A stretch of 7,972 bases of DNA from Equadaptatus sp045642025 (GTDB lineage Bacteria > Synergistota > Synergistia > Synergistales > Synergistaceae), in contig JAZUIB010000001.1 of assembly GCA_045642025.1 (NCBI GenBank), positions 1 through 7,972 on the forward strand. The letters are read 5' to 3'. Positions 1-7,051 of this stretch are shown piece by piece. The position numbers and the translations under genes were made by a program. The stretch's first letter is position 1. Each line of letters begins with the position of its first letter. A model generated the notes under the pieces. It was given only the letters and a program-made list of their open reading frames with translations, was not told where the DNA came from and did no database searches.

Positions 1-133
<133 letters not shown>

Positions 134-221
134 ATTCTGGAAACTCATTAGTTATTACTTACGTACTGTATTCTATTGGCAAGGTGCTAACCGCTTTGGA
201 AACATTTTTCCGCGACGACGC
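134..221 (-). other. 16S rRNA leader (pre-rRNA 5' spacer)
   Basis: This is the stretch between the predicted rRNA transcription start (about 219-221) and the mature 16S 5' end. It would be removed by RNase processing of the precursor. A small stem-loop is visible at 198-211 (GGAAA/TTTCC, four-base loop), next to a CGCG-ACGA-CGCG palindrome at 211-222 over the start site. I did not find a convincing boxA (TGCTCTTTAACA-like) antitermination sequence. The 3' partner strand for a processing stem would lie beyond the window, so pairing cannot be assessed. Confidence 0.6.
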
Positions 222-226
222 GAAAT

Positions 227-283
227 AATATACTACGATATTTCAAATATTGCAACCCCCTATTTTATTTTTTTTGATATATT
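227..283 (-). promoter_or_regulatory. rRNA operon promoter (sigma-70 type with A/T-rich upstream tract)
   Basis: On the minus strand there is a -35 box TTGCAA (255-250) and a -10 box TATATT (232-227), separated by exactly 17 bp. A run of A/T (261-283, read as ATATATCAAAAAAAATAAAA) lies upstream and resembles an UP element. It is separated from the -35 box by GGGGG (260-256). Transcription would start near 219-221, about 87 bases before the mature 16S end, a typical rRNA leader length. It is the only strong promoter I see on this strand before the 16S gene; further tandem promoters upstream are possible. Confidence 0.75.
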
Positions 284-505
284 GGCATAGATGTTATTGT
301 GATGTAAAATCTATCTGTACAAAAGCTTGTGATGTGTTCATGTGCTTAAACAATGACAGTGTTGTTTCTTGATTTATCCTATGAAAATGATAATAAGTAG
401 GTTAACACAAGGACAACAACTGGCAGTATAATAAAAGCAATTTAGAGTAAATCTCTGGACAGTCTTTGACCTGATGTTAATTTTAAACACAAAACTATAC
501 TATAA
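284..505. other. Divergent intergenic region between rRNA promoter and PBP gene
   Basis: About 220 AT-rich bases without a credible open reading frame, tRNA or stable RNA. It must contain the PBP promoter. Visible items are a 9-bp direct repeat TTGTGATGT (297-305 and 327-335), a Fur-box-like sequence (383-401), a TATAAT box (427-432), a weak AGAG/CTCT inverted repeat (444-456), and one copy of a near-repeat TGGCAGTAYAAT (421-433; second copy at 511-523). I see no riboswitch-like conserved core and no terminator hairpin. Confidence 0.6.
402..432 (+). promoter_or_regulatory. Candidate promoter of the PBP gene
   Basis: A perfect -10 hexamer TATAAT lies at 427-432, and TTAACA (402-407), one mismatch from TTGACA, lies upstream. 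The 19-bp spacer is longer than the ideal 17, so the -35 assignment is tentative. The implied 5' leader is roughly 80 bases. Alternatives considered are TATACT at 496-501, which has no -35 at a usable distance, and TTGATT (369-374) with TAATAA (391-396). Confidence 0.45.
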
Positions 506-523
506 AAGGATGGCAGTACAATG
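421..523 (+). repeat. Near-identical 13-bp direct repeats flanking the PBP leader
   Basis: TGGCAGTATAATA (421-433) and TGGCAGTACAATG (511-523) match at 11 of 13 positions and begin exactly 90 bp apart. The first copy contains the candidate -10 box. The second lies between the Shine-Dalgarno and the PBP start codon and includes the ATG. Coordinates span both copies; the sequence between them is not repeated. The pair could be a protein-binding site or chance. Confidence 0.4.
506..510 (+). promoter_or_regulatory. Ribosome binding site of the PBP gene
   Basis: AAGGA lies 10 bases before the ATG at 521. The spacing is slightly long but usable. No other start codon nearby has a better Shine-Dalgarno, which supports 521 as the start. 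Confidence 0.65.
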
Positions 524-2968
524 CGCAAATCTAAAACAACTGATAATGAAACCTTCGATTATTTTGATCGCAAGTTTGCTGTTAAGAATATAATAAAGGA
601 ATATTCAACAATTAAGAAAATCTTTTTATGTTTTACCGCACTTGCTACTGCTGTTGTTATTATCCTTACAGCGACAATAGTGATTATTACTCATAATCTC
701 CCCAACTCGCAGGAAATTCTTGCTCATAAGCCAAGTATTGCGACTGTTATTTATGACAGAAATGGTGATGAGTTGGCAAGATTGTTTCTTGAGAACAGAA
801 ATATTGTAAAACTTGATAATATCTCTCCGTGGATGACGAAGGCTATTCTTGCAGCCGAAGACAGTTCTTTCTATGAGCATAGTGGAATAAGACCTATAGC
901 AATTGTACGTGCAGCATTTGTAAATATTTTTCACCTTGGAGCGCATCAAGGCGGTAGTACCATAACTCAGCAGCTTGCAAGAAATCTTTTCTTGTCAAGC
1001 GAAAAGACTATGCTTCGAAAAATAAGAGAAGCAATACTTTCACTTCGCATCGAAAACGTGTATTCAAAAGACCAAATTCTTGAACTCTATCTTAATACTA
1101 TATATATGGGACACGGGAATTACGGCATTGATTCAGCGGCTCAGCATTATTTCGGCAAACATGCCAAAGATCTTGATATTGCTGAAAGCGCTACCCTTGC
1201 CGGTTTAATTGCAGCTCCTGAAAAATATTCTCCTATCAAAAATCCCAATCTTTCCAACATAAGAAAGCTGTACGTTCTTAAGCGTATGCTTGATTTAGAC
1301 TGGATTTCACAGGCAGATTATAACAAAGCGGCAAAGCCAGGAAAAAGAGCCGGAAAAGGTAAACGTCAGGAACCTGGCATCTATATATCTCATGCACCTT
1401 ATTTTGTTAATTATCTTCTATTTAAACATCTGCTTCCAACTTATGGCGCCGATATGGTTTATAGAGGCGGACTTAAAATTTATACTACCATTGATATGAA
1501 AGTTCAGGAAAAGGCTGAGCAGCTCATTTCCAAGATGCCTCACGAGGGCGCTCTTGTTTCCCTGAACCCTGAAACTGGAGAAATTATTGCTATGGTCGGC
1601 GGTCGTAATTTTTCAAAAAGCCAATTCAACCGAGCAACTCAAGCATATCAACAGCCAGGTTCATCTTTTAAGCCATTTGTCTATGTAACCGCGCTTGAAA
1701 AAGGATACAGAGCCGTAGACCATCTGCTTGATGCACCGCTTCGCATAGGAGAATGGACTCCATCTAACTACAATAAAGGAAAGTACAGCGGTGAGGTTTC
1801 ATTTATGACAGCCCTTGCTAAGTCTCTAAACACTCCTGCTGCTAGACTTGGAGAAATTATAACTGTAGACAGCATTGTGGATATGTCCGTTAGGCTTGGT
1901 CTTTCCGATAAATATCTTTCAAAAAATTTAACCATATCACTAGGCTCATCAGGAGTTACACCTTTGCAAATGTGCATAGCATATTCTGTTTTTGCCAATA
2001 ATGGATACAGAGTTAAACCTTACGGTGTAATGCAAATTGAAAACAATGCGGGCAAAATTATTGAACGTAATCAGCCTGACATAAAGAATGTTATCTCTAC
2101 GACAACAGCAGTTACGATGCGTTCACTTCTCGAGCAGGTTATGCGCTGGGGGACAGGCGCAAATATGAATATTAGTGGTTACCAGTGTTTCGGTAAAACA
2201 GGTACAACAAACAATTGGACTAGAGCATGGTTTGTTGGCGGTGCCCCTAAGATTGTAACAGCAATATATACAGGAAATGATAACAATACTTCCATGGGAG
2301 GTCATGCGACAGGAACTTCAGCAGCAGGTCCCGTTTGGAGGACATTTATGAGTTATGCTGTGAAACAATTAAAAACTCCGCCATCATTTACGTTGCCGTC
2401 AGATGCCGCAGTTGAAGAGGTTCGTGTGTGCAAACAAACAGGCTTTATTGCTTCGTCAGGGTGCAGGGCTACAACTATTCTACTTCCGGCAGGAAGTGCA
2501 CCAAGCGCATACTGCCCATGGCATGGAGGTAGTTCTGCTGCTGCAAAATCAGATAGCAATGCGCCTCAGTTACTCCTTGCCTCTGTAGATGACGAGTCAA
2601 CCCGCTATAAATATCGATCCATACCATCAGATGAAATTGAAGATGACGAAATGTATCAAGATAGCAACAAAGTAGCAGAAACTATTGCATCCTTCTCAGG
2701 ACAGATGATTCTTTCGGAAGATACCACGACTGTAGATGCTACAACTACTCCTGTTATTCCACAGGAACAGGAACCCACACAACCTGTTCATACAAGACAG
2801 CCTGAATCTGCACAGTCTTCGCAGCAGGAAAAACATGAGCATTCGGACAAACATCAGGATGAATCTTCTTCTCAGTCACCTTCTGCTTCTCAAGAAACAC
2901 CAAATGGCGATAATCCGTCAGACTCTAACCAGTACGAAAAACTGCTACAAAATTATAAAAATAAATAA
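521..2968 (+). CDS. mrcA: Class A penicillin-binding protein 1A (bifunctional transglycosylase/transpeptidase)
   Basis: This membrane-anchored enzyme polymerises lipid II into glycan strands and cross-links the stem peptides of peptidoglycan outside the cytoplasmic membrane. The 815-residue protein has a short cytoplasmic N-terminus and one membrane anchor at about 33-58. The GT51 glycosyltransferase domain (about 65-245) carries EDSSFYEH (catalytic Glu113), GGSTITQQ (144-151), a KIREAILSLRIE block (Glu170) and ELYLN (188-192). The transpeptidase domain (about 340-615) has the nucleophile motif SSFK (Ser381, Lys384), SLN (435-437) and KTGTT (559-563). After it come a cysteine-containing segment (Cys637, Cys648, Cys665) and a long low-complexity tail rich in Ser, Thr, Gln, Glu and His (about 670-815). 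All catalytic residues are present, so it should be active. It is the only plus-strand gene, divergent from the rRNA and convergent with ppdK, and is visibly more AT-rich than its neighbours. The symbol follows E. coli usage; ponA is the equivalent name in Bacillota. Confidence 0.95.
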   Translation: MRKSKTTDNETFDYFDRKFAVKNIIKEYSTIKKIFLCFTALATAVVIILTATIVIITHNLPNSQEILAHKPSIATVIYDRNGDELARLFLENRNIVKLDNISPWMTKAILAAEDSSFYEHSGIRPIAIVRAAFVNIFHLGAHQGGSTITQQLARNLFLSSEKTMLRKIREAILSLRIENVYSKDQILELYLNTIYMGHGNYGIDSAAQHYFGKHAKDLDIAESATLAGLIAAPEKYSPIKNPNLSNIRKLYVLKRMLDLDWISQADYNKAAKPGKRAGKGKRQEPGIYISHAPYFVNYLLFKHLLPTYGADMVYRGGLKIYTTIDMKVQEKAEQLISKMPHEGALVSLNPETGEIIAMVGGRNFSKSQFNRATQAYQQPGSSFKPFVYVTALEKGYRAVDHLLDAPLRIGEWTPSNYNKGKYSGEVSFMTALAKSLNTPAARLGEIITVDSIVDMSVRLGLSDKYLSKNLTISLGSSGVTPLQMCIAYSVFANNGYRVKPYGVMQIENNAGKIIERNQPDIKNVISTTTAVTMRSLLEQVMRWGTGANMNISGYQCFGKTGTTNNWTRAWFVGGAPKIVTAIYTGNDNNTSMGGHATGTSAAGPVWRTFMSYAVKQLKTPPSFTLPSDAAVEEVRVCKQTGFIASSGCRATTILLPAGSAPSAYCPWHGGSSAAAKSDSNAPQLLLASVDDESTRYKYRSIPSDEIEDDEMYQDSNKVAETIASFSGQMILSEDTTTVDATTTPVIPQEQEPTQPVHTRQPESAQSSQQEKHEHSDKHQDESSSQSPSASQETPNGDNPSDSNQYEKLLQNYKNK

Positions 2969-2986
2969 ATAAGTGCAAGACTTCAT

Positions 2987-3028
2987 TGAACAAAACAGCG
3001 ACCCTTGATAGGGTCGCTGTTTTGTTCA
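2987..3028. terminator. Bidirectional terminator between the PBP gene and ppdK
   Basis: A perfect 18-bp inverted repeat (2987-3004 with 3011-3028) has a six-base loop (TTGATA). The stem has a GC-rich tip (CAGCGACCC) and an A/T-rich base, so each strand ends in a GTTTTGTT U-rich run, as in rho-independent terminators. It lies 18 bases after the PBP stop codon and 9 bases after the ppdK stop codon on the other strand, so it can serve both convergent genes. Confidence 0.9.
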
Positions 3029-3037
3029 CAAATGTAA

Positions 3038-5686
3038 TTATTTTTTTGCTTCGATAACTGCTTGGGCTGCAGCAAGTGCAGCCTGTGGGATTCTAAATGG
3101 TGAACAGGAGACGTAGTCAAGCCCTATTCTGTGGCAGAATTTGACTGAGTCAGGGTCTCCTCCGTGTTCTCCGCATACACCGCCAAGGAGCAACGGGTTG
3201 ACTTTAAGGCCTTTTTCCATTGACATTTCAACGAGCTGTCCCACGCCTTTGATGTCGAGTGTCTCAAACGGATTGGCAGGGAGTATCTTCTTTTCGACGT
3301 AGTTTTTGAGGAATTTGCCTTCAGCGTCGTCACGTGAATAACCGAAGGTCATCTGCGTAAGGTCGTTTGTACCGAATGAGAAGAATTCTGTGTACGGTGC
3401 GATTTCGTCTGCTGTGAGTGCCGCGCGCGGAATTTCAATCATTGTACCGAATTTGTATTCTACTTCGACACCTTTTTCAGCCATTACTTCTTTGGCAACA
3501 CGGACAAGTTCATCTTTGACAACCTTAAGTTCGTTGACGTGTCCGATAAGCGGTATCATAACCCAAGGTTGTACTTTGTGTCCTTCTTTTTTGAGGTCAC
3601 AGCATGCTGAGAAGATTGCGCGTACCTGCATTACGTTGATTTCCGGATAGGTTAGCCCAAGACGGCAACCGCGAAGTCCCATCATCGGGTTTGTTTCAGA
3701 AAGTCCTTCGACTATGCGAAGCATGTTTTCTTTTTCGCTGCTGTCTTTGCCAAGTGCTTTAAGTGTCGCGACTTCAGCGATGAGGTCTTCTTTGTCTGGA
3801 AGGAATTCATGGAGAGGCGGATCAAGGAGACGAACTGTGAGCGGTTTGTCACCAAGTGCCTTGAACATTGAGTAGAAATCTTCATATTGCATCGGCAGAA
3901 GTTTATCGAGAGCTTCCTGACGCGCTTCTGCTGTACCTGCGATAATCATTTTCTGTACCCACGGAAGTCTTTCGGGATCCATAAACATGTGTTCTGTGCG
4001 ACAGAGTCCTACTCCTTCAGCGCCGAATTTGTTTGCGTTTGCAATATCCTTCGGTGTATCAGCGTTGGCTTCTATTCTGAGCTGTTTGATTTCGTGCACC
4101 CAGCTGAAAAAGGTCTCAAAGTCAGCGTCTATACCTGCTTCGACCATTTCAACTGCGCCTTCCATGACTTCACCTGTGCCTCCGTCGAGGGAGATAATGT
4201 CATTTTTGCGGAATACTGAACCGTCTGTTGCTGTGATAGTTTCGTTGTCAAGGTCGATAATTAGGTCTTCACAGCCTGAAACACAGGGTTTGCCCATGCC
4301 TTTTGCAACGACTGCCGCGTGTGAAGTTGCACCGCCGCGAAGTGTAAGAACGCCCTGCGCTACCGCCATACCGTGAATGTCGTCAGGACAGGTTTCAACG
4401 CGGACGAGAATGACTTTTTCGCCTGCTCCGCCACGCTGTGCGGCTTCTTCTGTGTCAAATACGATTTTGCCGACTGCAGCGCCTGGTGAGGCGTTGACGC
4501 CTTTTGCGATTTTATGCGCGTATTTAACTGCTGCAGGGTTGAAGCACGGAAGAAGCACCTGATAAACCGCATAAGGGTCAACAAGCATTACTGCTTGTTC
4601 TTTTGTGACAAGTCCTTCGTTGTACATATCAACGGCGATTTTGATTGCAGCTTTTGCCGTTCTTTTACCGTTACGTGTCTGGAGTATCCAAAGTTTGCCG
4701 CGTTCGATGGTGAATTCCATATCTTGAACGTCGTGATAGCCTTTTTCAAGCTGTTTGGCGATGTCTGTGTACTGTTTATAGATATCAGGCATATCGCCTT
4801 CGAGTTCAGCTATTTTTTTCGGTGTGCGGATACCGGCGACGACGTCTTCTCCTTGTGCATTGACTAGGTATTCACCGTAGAATTTGTTTTCGCCGGTTGC
4901 AGGGTTGCGTGTGAAAGAAACGCCTGTCGCACAGTCGTTGCCCATGTTGCCAAATACCATTGTCTGAACGTTGACTGCCGTGCCATAGTTGTGGTCGATT
5001 TTGTTCATATTTCTGTATGCGACAGCGCGCGGTATGTTCCATGAACGGAAAACAGCTTCGATTGCTTCCTGGAGTTGGATATAGGGATCTTGCGGAAAAT
5101 CCTTGCCTGTTACTTCTTTGATTGTCTGTTTGTAAACCGGAATGAGCGATTTCCAACCTTCCGCCGAAACCTCAGTATCCGAGGTAACACCTTCGCGGAT
5201 TTTGACTTTTTCGACTTCCGATTCAAAATATTTCTGTCTATCCATTTCCCACGCAACGGAACCGAACATTGTGAGGAAACGTCTGTATGAGTCGTAGCAG
5301 AAACGCGGGTTGTTTGTGAGTTTAATCATAGCCTCAACTGTTTCATCGTTGAGACCTAGGTTAAGTATAGTTTCCATCATTCCAGGCATTGAAATTCTTG
5401 CGCCTGAACGTACTGAAACAAGAAGCGGGTTTGTTTTGTCACCGAATTTCTTGCCAGCCTTTTCTTCTACTTCTCTAAGTGCCATAATAACTTCGTCCAT
5501 CAAGCCTTCCGGCATTTTATTACCGTGGTTGATGTAGTCCATGCAAACCTCTGTTGTAATTGTCAGTCCCGGAGGAACAGGCAAGCCGAGATTTGTCATT
5601 TCCGCTAGGTTTGCGCCTTTGCCGCCTAGAAGTGCGCGCATATCTGCGTTACCTTCTCTGAAGAGCCATACACGTTTTTCTGCCAT
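3038..5686 (-). CDS. ppdK: Pyruvate, phosphate dikinase
   Basis: This cytoplasmic enzyme interconverts pyruvate + ATP + Pi and PEP + AMP + PPi. In anaerobes it can serve PEP synthesis or PPi-linked glycolysis. From the ATG at 5686 the protein is 882 residues, the usual family length. It has an N-terminal ATP-grasp nucleotide-binding region (about 1-340, with GGKGANLAEM at 21-30 and SVRSGARISMPGM at 91-103). A phosphohistidine swivel domain (about 390-510) has GGATSHAAVV, catalytic His456. The C-terminal PEP/pyruvate TIM barrel (about 520-880) has CRTEHMF (Arg563), Arg619, Glu751, GTNDLTQ (Asn774, Asp775) and GVCGEHGGDP (Cys838). The frame extends 20 codons further upstream, but that start (5746) lies before the predicted transcription start. 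MAEKRVWLFREGNADMR is a typical PPDK N-terminus. No partner such as a PpdK regulatory kinase is present. It is transcribed separately from fprA. Confidence 0.97.
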   Translation of the reverse strand: MAEKRVWLFREGNADMRALLGGKGANLAEMTNLGLPVPPGLTITTEVCMDYINHGNKMPEGLMDEVIMALREVEEKAGKKFGDKTNPLLVSVRSGARISMPGMMETILNLGLNDETVEAMIKLTNNPRFCYDSYRRFLTMFGSVAWEMDRQKYFESEVEKVKIREGVTSDTEVSAEGWKSLIPVYKQTIKEVTGKDFPQDPYIQLQEAIEAVFRSWNIPRAVAYRNMNKIDHNYGTAVNVQTMVFGNMGNDCATGVSFTRNPATGENKFYGEYLVNAQGEDVVAGIRTPKKIAELEGDMPDIYKQYTDIAKQLEKGYHDVQDMEFTIERGKLWILQTRNGKRTAKAAIKIAVDMYNEGLVTKEQAVMLVDPYAVYQVLLPCFNPAAVKYAHKIAKGVNASPGAAVGKIVFDTEEAAQRGGAGEKVILVRVETCPDDIHGMAVAQGVLTLRGGATSHAAVVAKGMGKPCVSGCEDLIIDLDNETITATDGSVFRKNDIISLDGGTGEVMEGAVEMVEAGIDADFETFFSWVHEIKQLRIEANADTPKDIANANKFGAEGVGLCRTEHMFMDPERLPWVQKMIIAGTAEARQEALDKLLPMQYEDFYSMFKALGDKPLTVRLLDPPLHEFLPDKEDLIAEVATLKALGKDSSEKENMLRIVEGLSETNPMMGLRGCRLGLTYPEINVMQVRAIFSACCDLKKEGHKVQPWVMIPLIGHVNELKVVKDELVRVAKEVMAEKGVEVEYKFGTMIEIPRAALTADEIAPYTEFFSFGTNDLTQMTFGYSRDDAEGKFLKNYVEKKILPANPFETLDIKGVGQLVEMSMEKGLKVNPLLLGGVCGEHGGDPDSVKFCHRIGLDYVSCSPFRIPQAALAAAQAVIEAKK

Positions 5687-5697
5687 GTGATACATCG

Positions 5698-5765
5698 TCC
5701 TTTCTATGGAGTAAGATAAAAAGCAAATTTTAGTAGATAATAACATAAATACTGTAAAAAGACAA
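5698..5765 (-). promoter_or_regulatory. ppdK promoter and ribosome binding site
   Basis: On the minus strand, TTGTCT (5765-5760) and TATTAT (5742-5737) are separated by 17 bp, a plausible sigma-70 promoter with a moderate -35 and a good -10. Transcription would start near 5730, giving a leader of about 44 bases. The Shine-Dalgarno AAAGGA (5703-5698) is 11 bases before the ATG at 5686. An in-frame ATG at 5695 would be only 2 bases from it, which is too close. This supports 5686 as the start and argues against the longer frame. Confidence 0.6.
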
Positions 5766-5826
5766 TAAAATCACACATAGTTTGAGTTAGTTTTGTAACT
5801 TTTGTAATTTATTTATATACAAATAT

Positions 5827-5870
5827 AAAACGGCAGTCACAGTTTGAAAATAAACAGTGGCTGCCGTTTT
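5827..5870 (-). terminator. Rho-independent terminator after fprA
   Basis: The inverted repeat AAAACGGCAGTCAC (5827-5840) pairs with GTGGCTGCCGTTTT (5857-5870) through 14 bp, including one G-T pair. After an A-A mismatch, a further GTTT/AAAC helix (5842-5845 with 5852-5855) closes a six-base loop. On the minus strand the stem is followed by TTTTATATTTG, a U-rich tail. It sits 18 bases after the fprA stop codon and upstream of the ppdK promoter, so it separates the tyrS-FKBP-fprA transcript from ppdK. The plus strand also ends in a T run, but no plus-strand gene here needs it. Confidence 0.88.
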
Positions 5871-5888
5871 TATTCCTGTTATGCAAAC

Positions 5889-7037
5889 TTATGCGCTAAG
5901 TTCGTCTGCAAGCCTCTTTATGGCAGTTTTTGTCTGTTCGTCCATGGCTGAACGGATAGTGACTGTTTCTTCTGCAAATGTTATGTTTTTACTCTTTTCA
6001 AAAGCCGCTTTCATAACGCGCGCCGCAGCCGGAGCCCACGAACCGTTTTCGATGAACGCTATTTTGCGATTCTGATATCCGCGTTCTGTAAGAGCGTTAA
6101 TAAAGGTTTCCATAAAGGGGAACACTCCGGCATTGTAGGTTGTTGATGCAAGCACTAGACGGTCATAGCGGAAGGCATCTTCAACACATTCTGCCATGTC
6201 TTCTCTTGCAAGATCAGAAACAACCACCTTTTCACCTTTTGCAGCAAGTGTCTCAGCCAGCCGTTCTACCGCTTCTTTTGTGTGTCCGTACACGGACGCA
6301 AAGGCAATGAATACTCCTTTGGATTCTGGACGGTATGACGACCATGTATCGTACTGTCCGATGTAGTGTTCAAGATTTTCAGCAAGAATCGGACCATGCA
6401 GCGGGCAAATTATCTGTATATCAAAATCTGCAGCACTTTTGAGAAGCTTCTGAACCTGCACACCGTATTTTCCAACTATACCGAAATAATAGCGGCGGGC
6501 TTCGCAGTCCCATTCTTCTTCAACGTCAAGAGCGCCGAATTTCCCGAAGCCGTCTGCCGAAAAAAGGACTTTGTCCGTACTGTCATAGGTTACCATTACT
6601 TCCGGCCAGTGCACCATCGGCGCAAATACGAAAGTGAGAGTGTGACTGCCAAGGCAAAGTGTGTCTTGGTCGCTGACAATAAGGCGTTTGCAGTCTTTTG
6701 TTTCAGGGTAGAACTGCTCCATCATCATAAATGTTTTTACATTTCCGACAACTGTCGCATTTGGATAGTATTTGAGGAAGGTAAGGATATTGGCGCTGTG
6801 GTCAGGCTCCATGTGCTGAACAATGAGATAATCCGGCTGTTTTCCGCTAAGCTCAGCGGATATTTTATTCAGCCATTCTTCACCGAATTTGACGTCAACA
6901 GTATCCATAACGGCAATTTTTTCGTCTAAAATGAGGTATGAATTGTACGCCATTCCGTTAGGAACTACATATTGTCCTTCAAACAGTTCAACTTGGTGAT
7001 CGTTAACCCCGATATAACGAATATCTTTTGTTAGCAT
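5889..7037 (-). CDS. fprA: FprA-type flavo-diiron protein (A-type flavoprotein, O2/NO reductase)
   Basis: Cytoplasmic flavo-diiron proteins reduce O2 to water and/or NO to N2O and protect anaerobes from oxidative or nitrosative stress. Substrate preference cannot be read from sequence. The protein is 382 residues, near the usual size of the minimal two-domain class. An N-terminal metallo-beta-lactamase-like domain (about 1-240) has the diiron ligand set HMEPD (His75, Glu77, Asp79), His143 in VHWPE, Asp162 in SADGFGKFGA and His214 in CPLHGP. A C-terminal flavodoxin-like FMN domain (about 241-382) begins FIAFASVYGHT (phosphate-binding loop) and contains TTYNAGVFP. No rubredoxin or flavin-reductase domain is fused, so a separate electron donor is required; none is encoded here. 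The start is supported by AAGGAG (7050-7045) seven bases before the ATG. The gene lies 14 bases after the FKBP gene, as the last gene of the operon. Confidence 0.95.
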   Translation of the reverse strand: MLTKDIRYIGVNDHQVELFEGQYVVPNGMAYNSYLILDEKIAVMDTVDVKFGEEWLNKISAELSGKQPDYLIVQHMEPDHSANILTFLKYYPNATVVGNVKTFMMMEQFYPETKDCKRLIVSDQDTLCLGSHTLTFVFAPMVHWPEVMVTYDSTDKVLFSADGFGKFGALDVEEEWDCEARRYYFGIVGKYGVQVQKLLKSAADFDIQIICPLHGPILAENLEHYIGQYDTWSSYRPESKGVFIAFASVYGHTKEAVERLAETLAAKGEKVVVSDLAREDMAECVEDAFRYDRLVLASTTYNAGVFPFMETFINALTERGYQNRKIAFIENGSWAPAAARVMKAAFEKSKNITFAEETVTIRSAMDEQTKTAIKRLADELSA

Positions 7038-7051
7038 GACAACACTCCTTT

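Noticed and set aside
496..501. TATACT as the PBP -10 box
   Set aside because: No -35-like hexamer lies 16-19 bp upstream (the nearest, TTGACC at 466-471, is 24 bp away), and the resulting transcript would start within or very near the ribosome binding site.
284..505. Possible tRNA, riboswitch or small RNA in the long intergenic region
   Set aside because: I found no cloverleaf, no T-loop GGTTCRA-type sequence, no terminator-like hairpin and no conserved riboswitch core. Only short repeats and promoter-like boxes are visible.
626..949. 107-codon minus-strand frame inside the PBP gene
   Set aside because: It is antisense to the membrane anchor and transglycosylase coding region, with biased composition and no domain. 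It is a shadow frame.
2736..2972. 78-codon plus-strand frame overlapping the PBP tail
   Set aside because: It is Leu/Asn-rich translation of low-complexity codons in a shifted frame. The PBP frame is continuous to its own stop, so there is no frameshift here.
3987..4376. 129-codon plus-strand frame, and other plus-strand frames (3390-3650, 3887-4219, 4514-4867, 5075-5290, 5310-5537) across ppdK
   Set aside because: All lie opposite the intact ppdK frame, overlap each other in different frames, and have no family resemblance. They are shadows created by the codon bias of ppdK.
6366..6929. 187-codon open frame on the plus strand inside fprA
   Set aside because: It is antisense to a strongly conserved gene with intact motifs, has no recognisable domain, and is rich in Phe, Cys and Tyr as expected from reading complementary codons.
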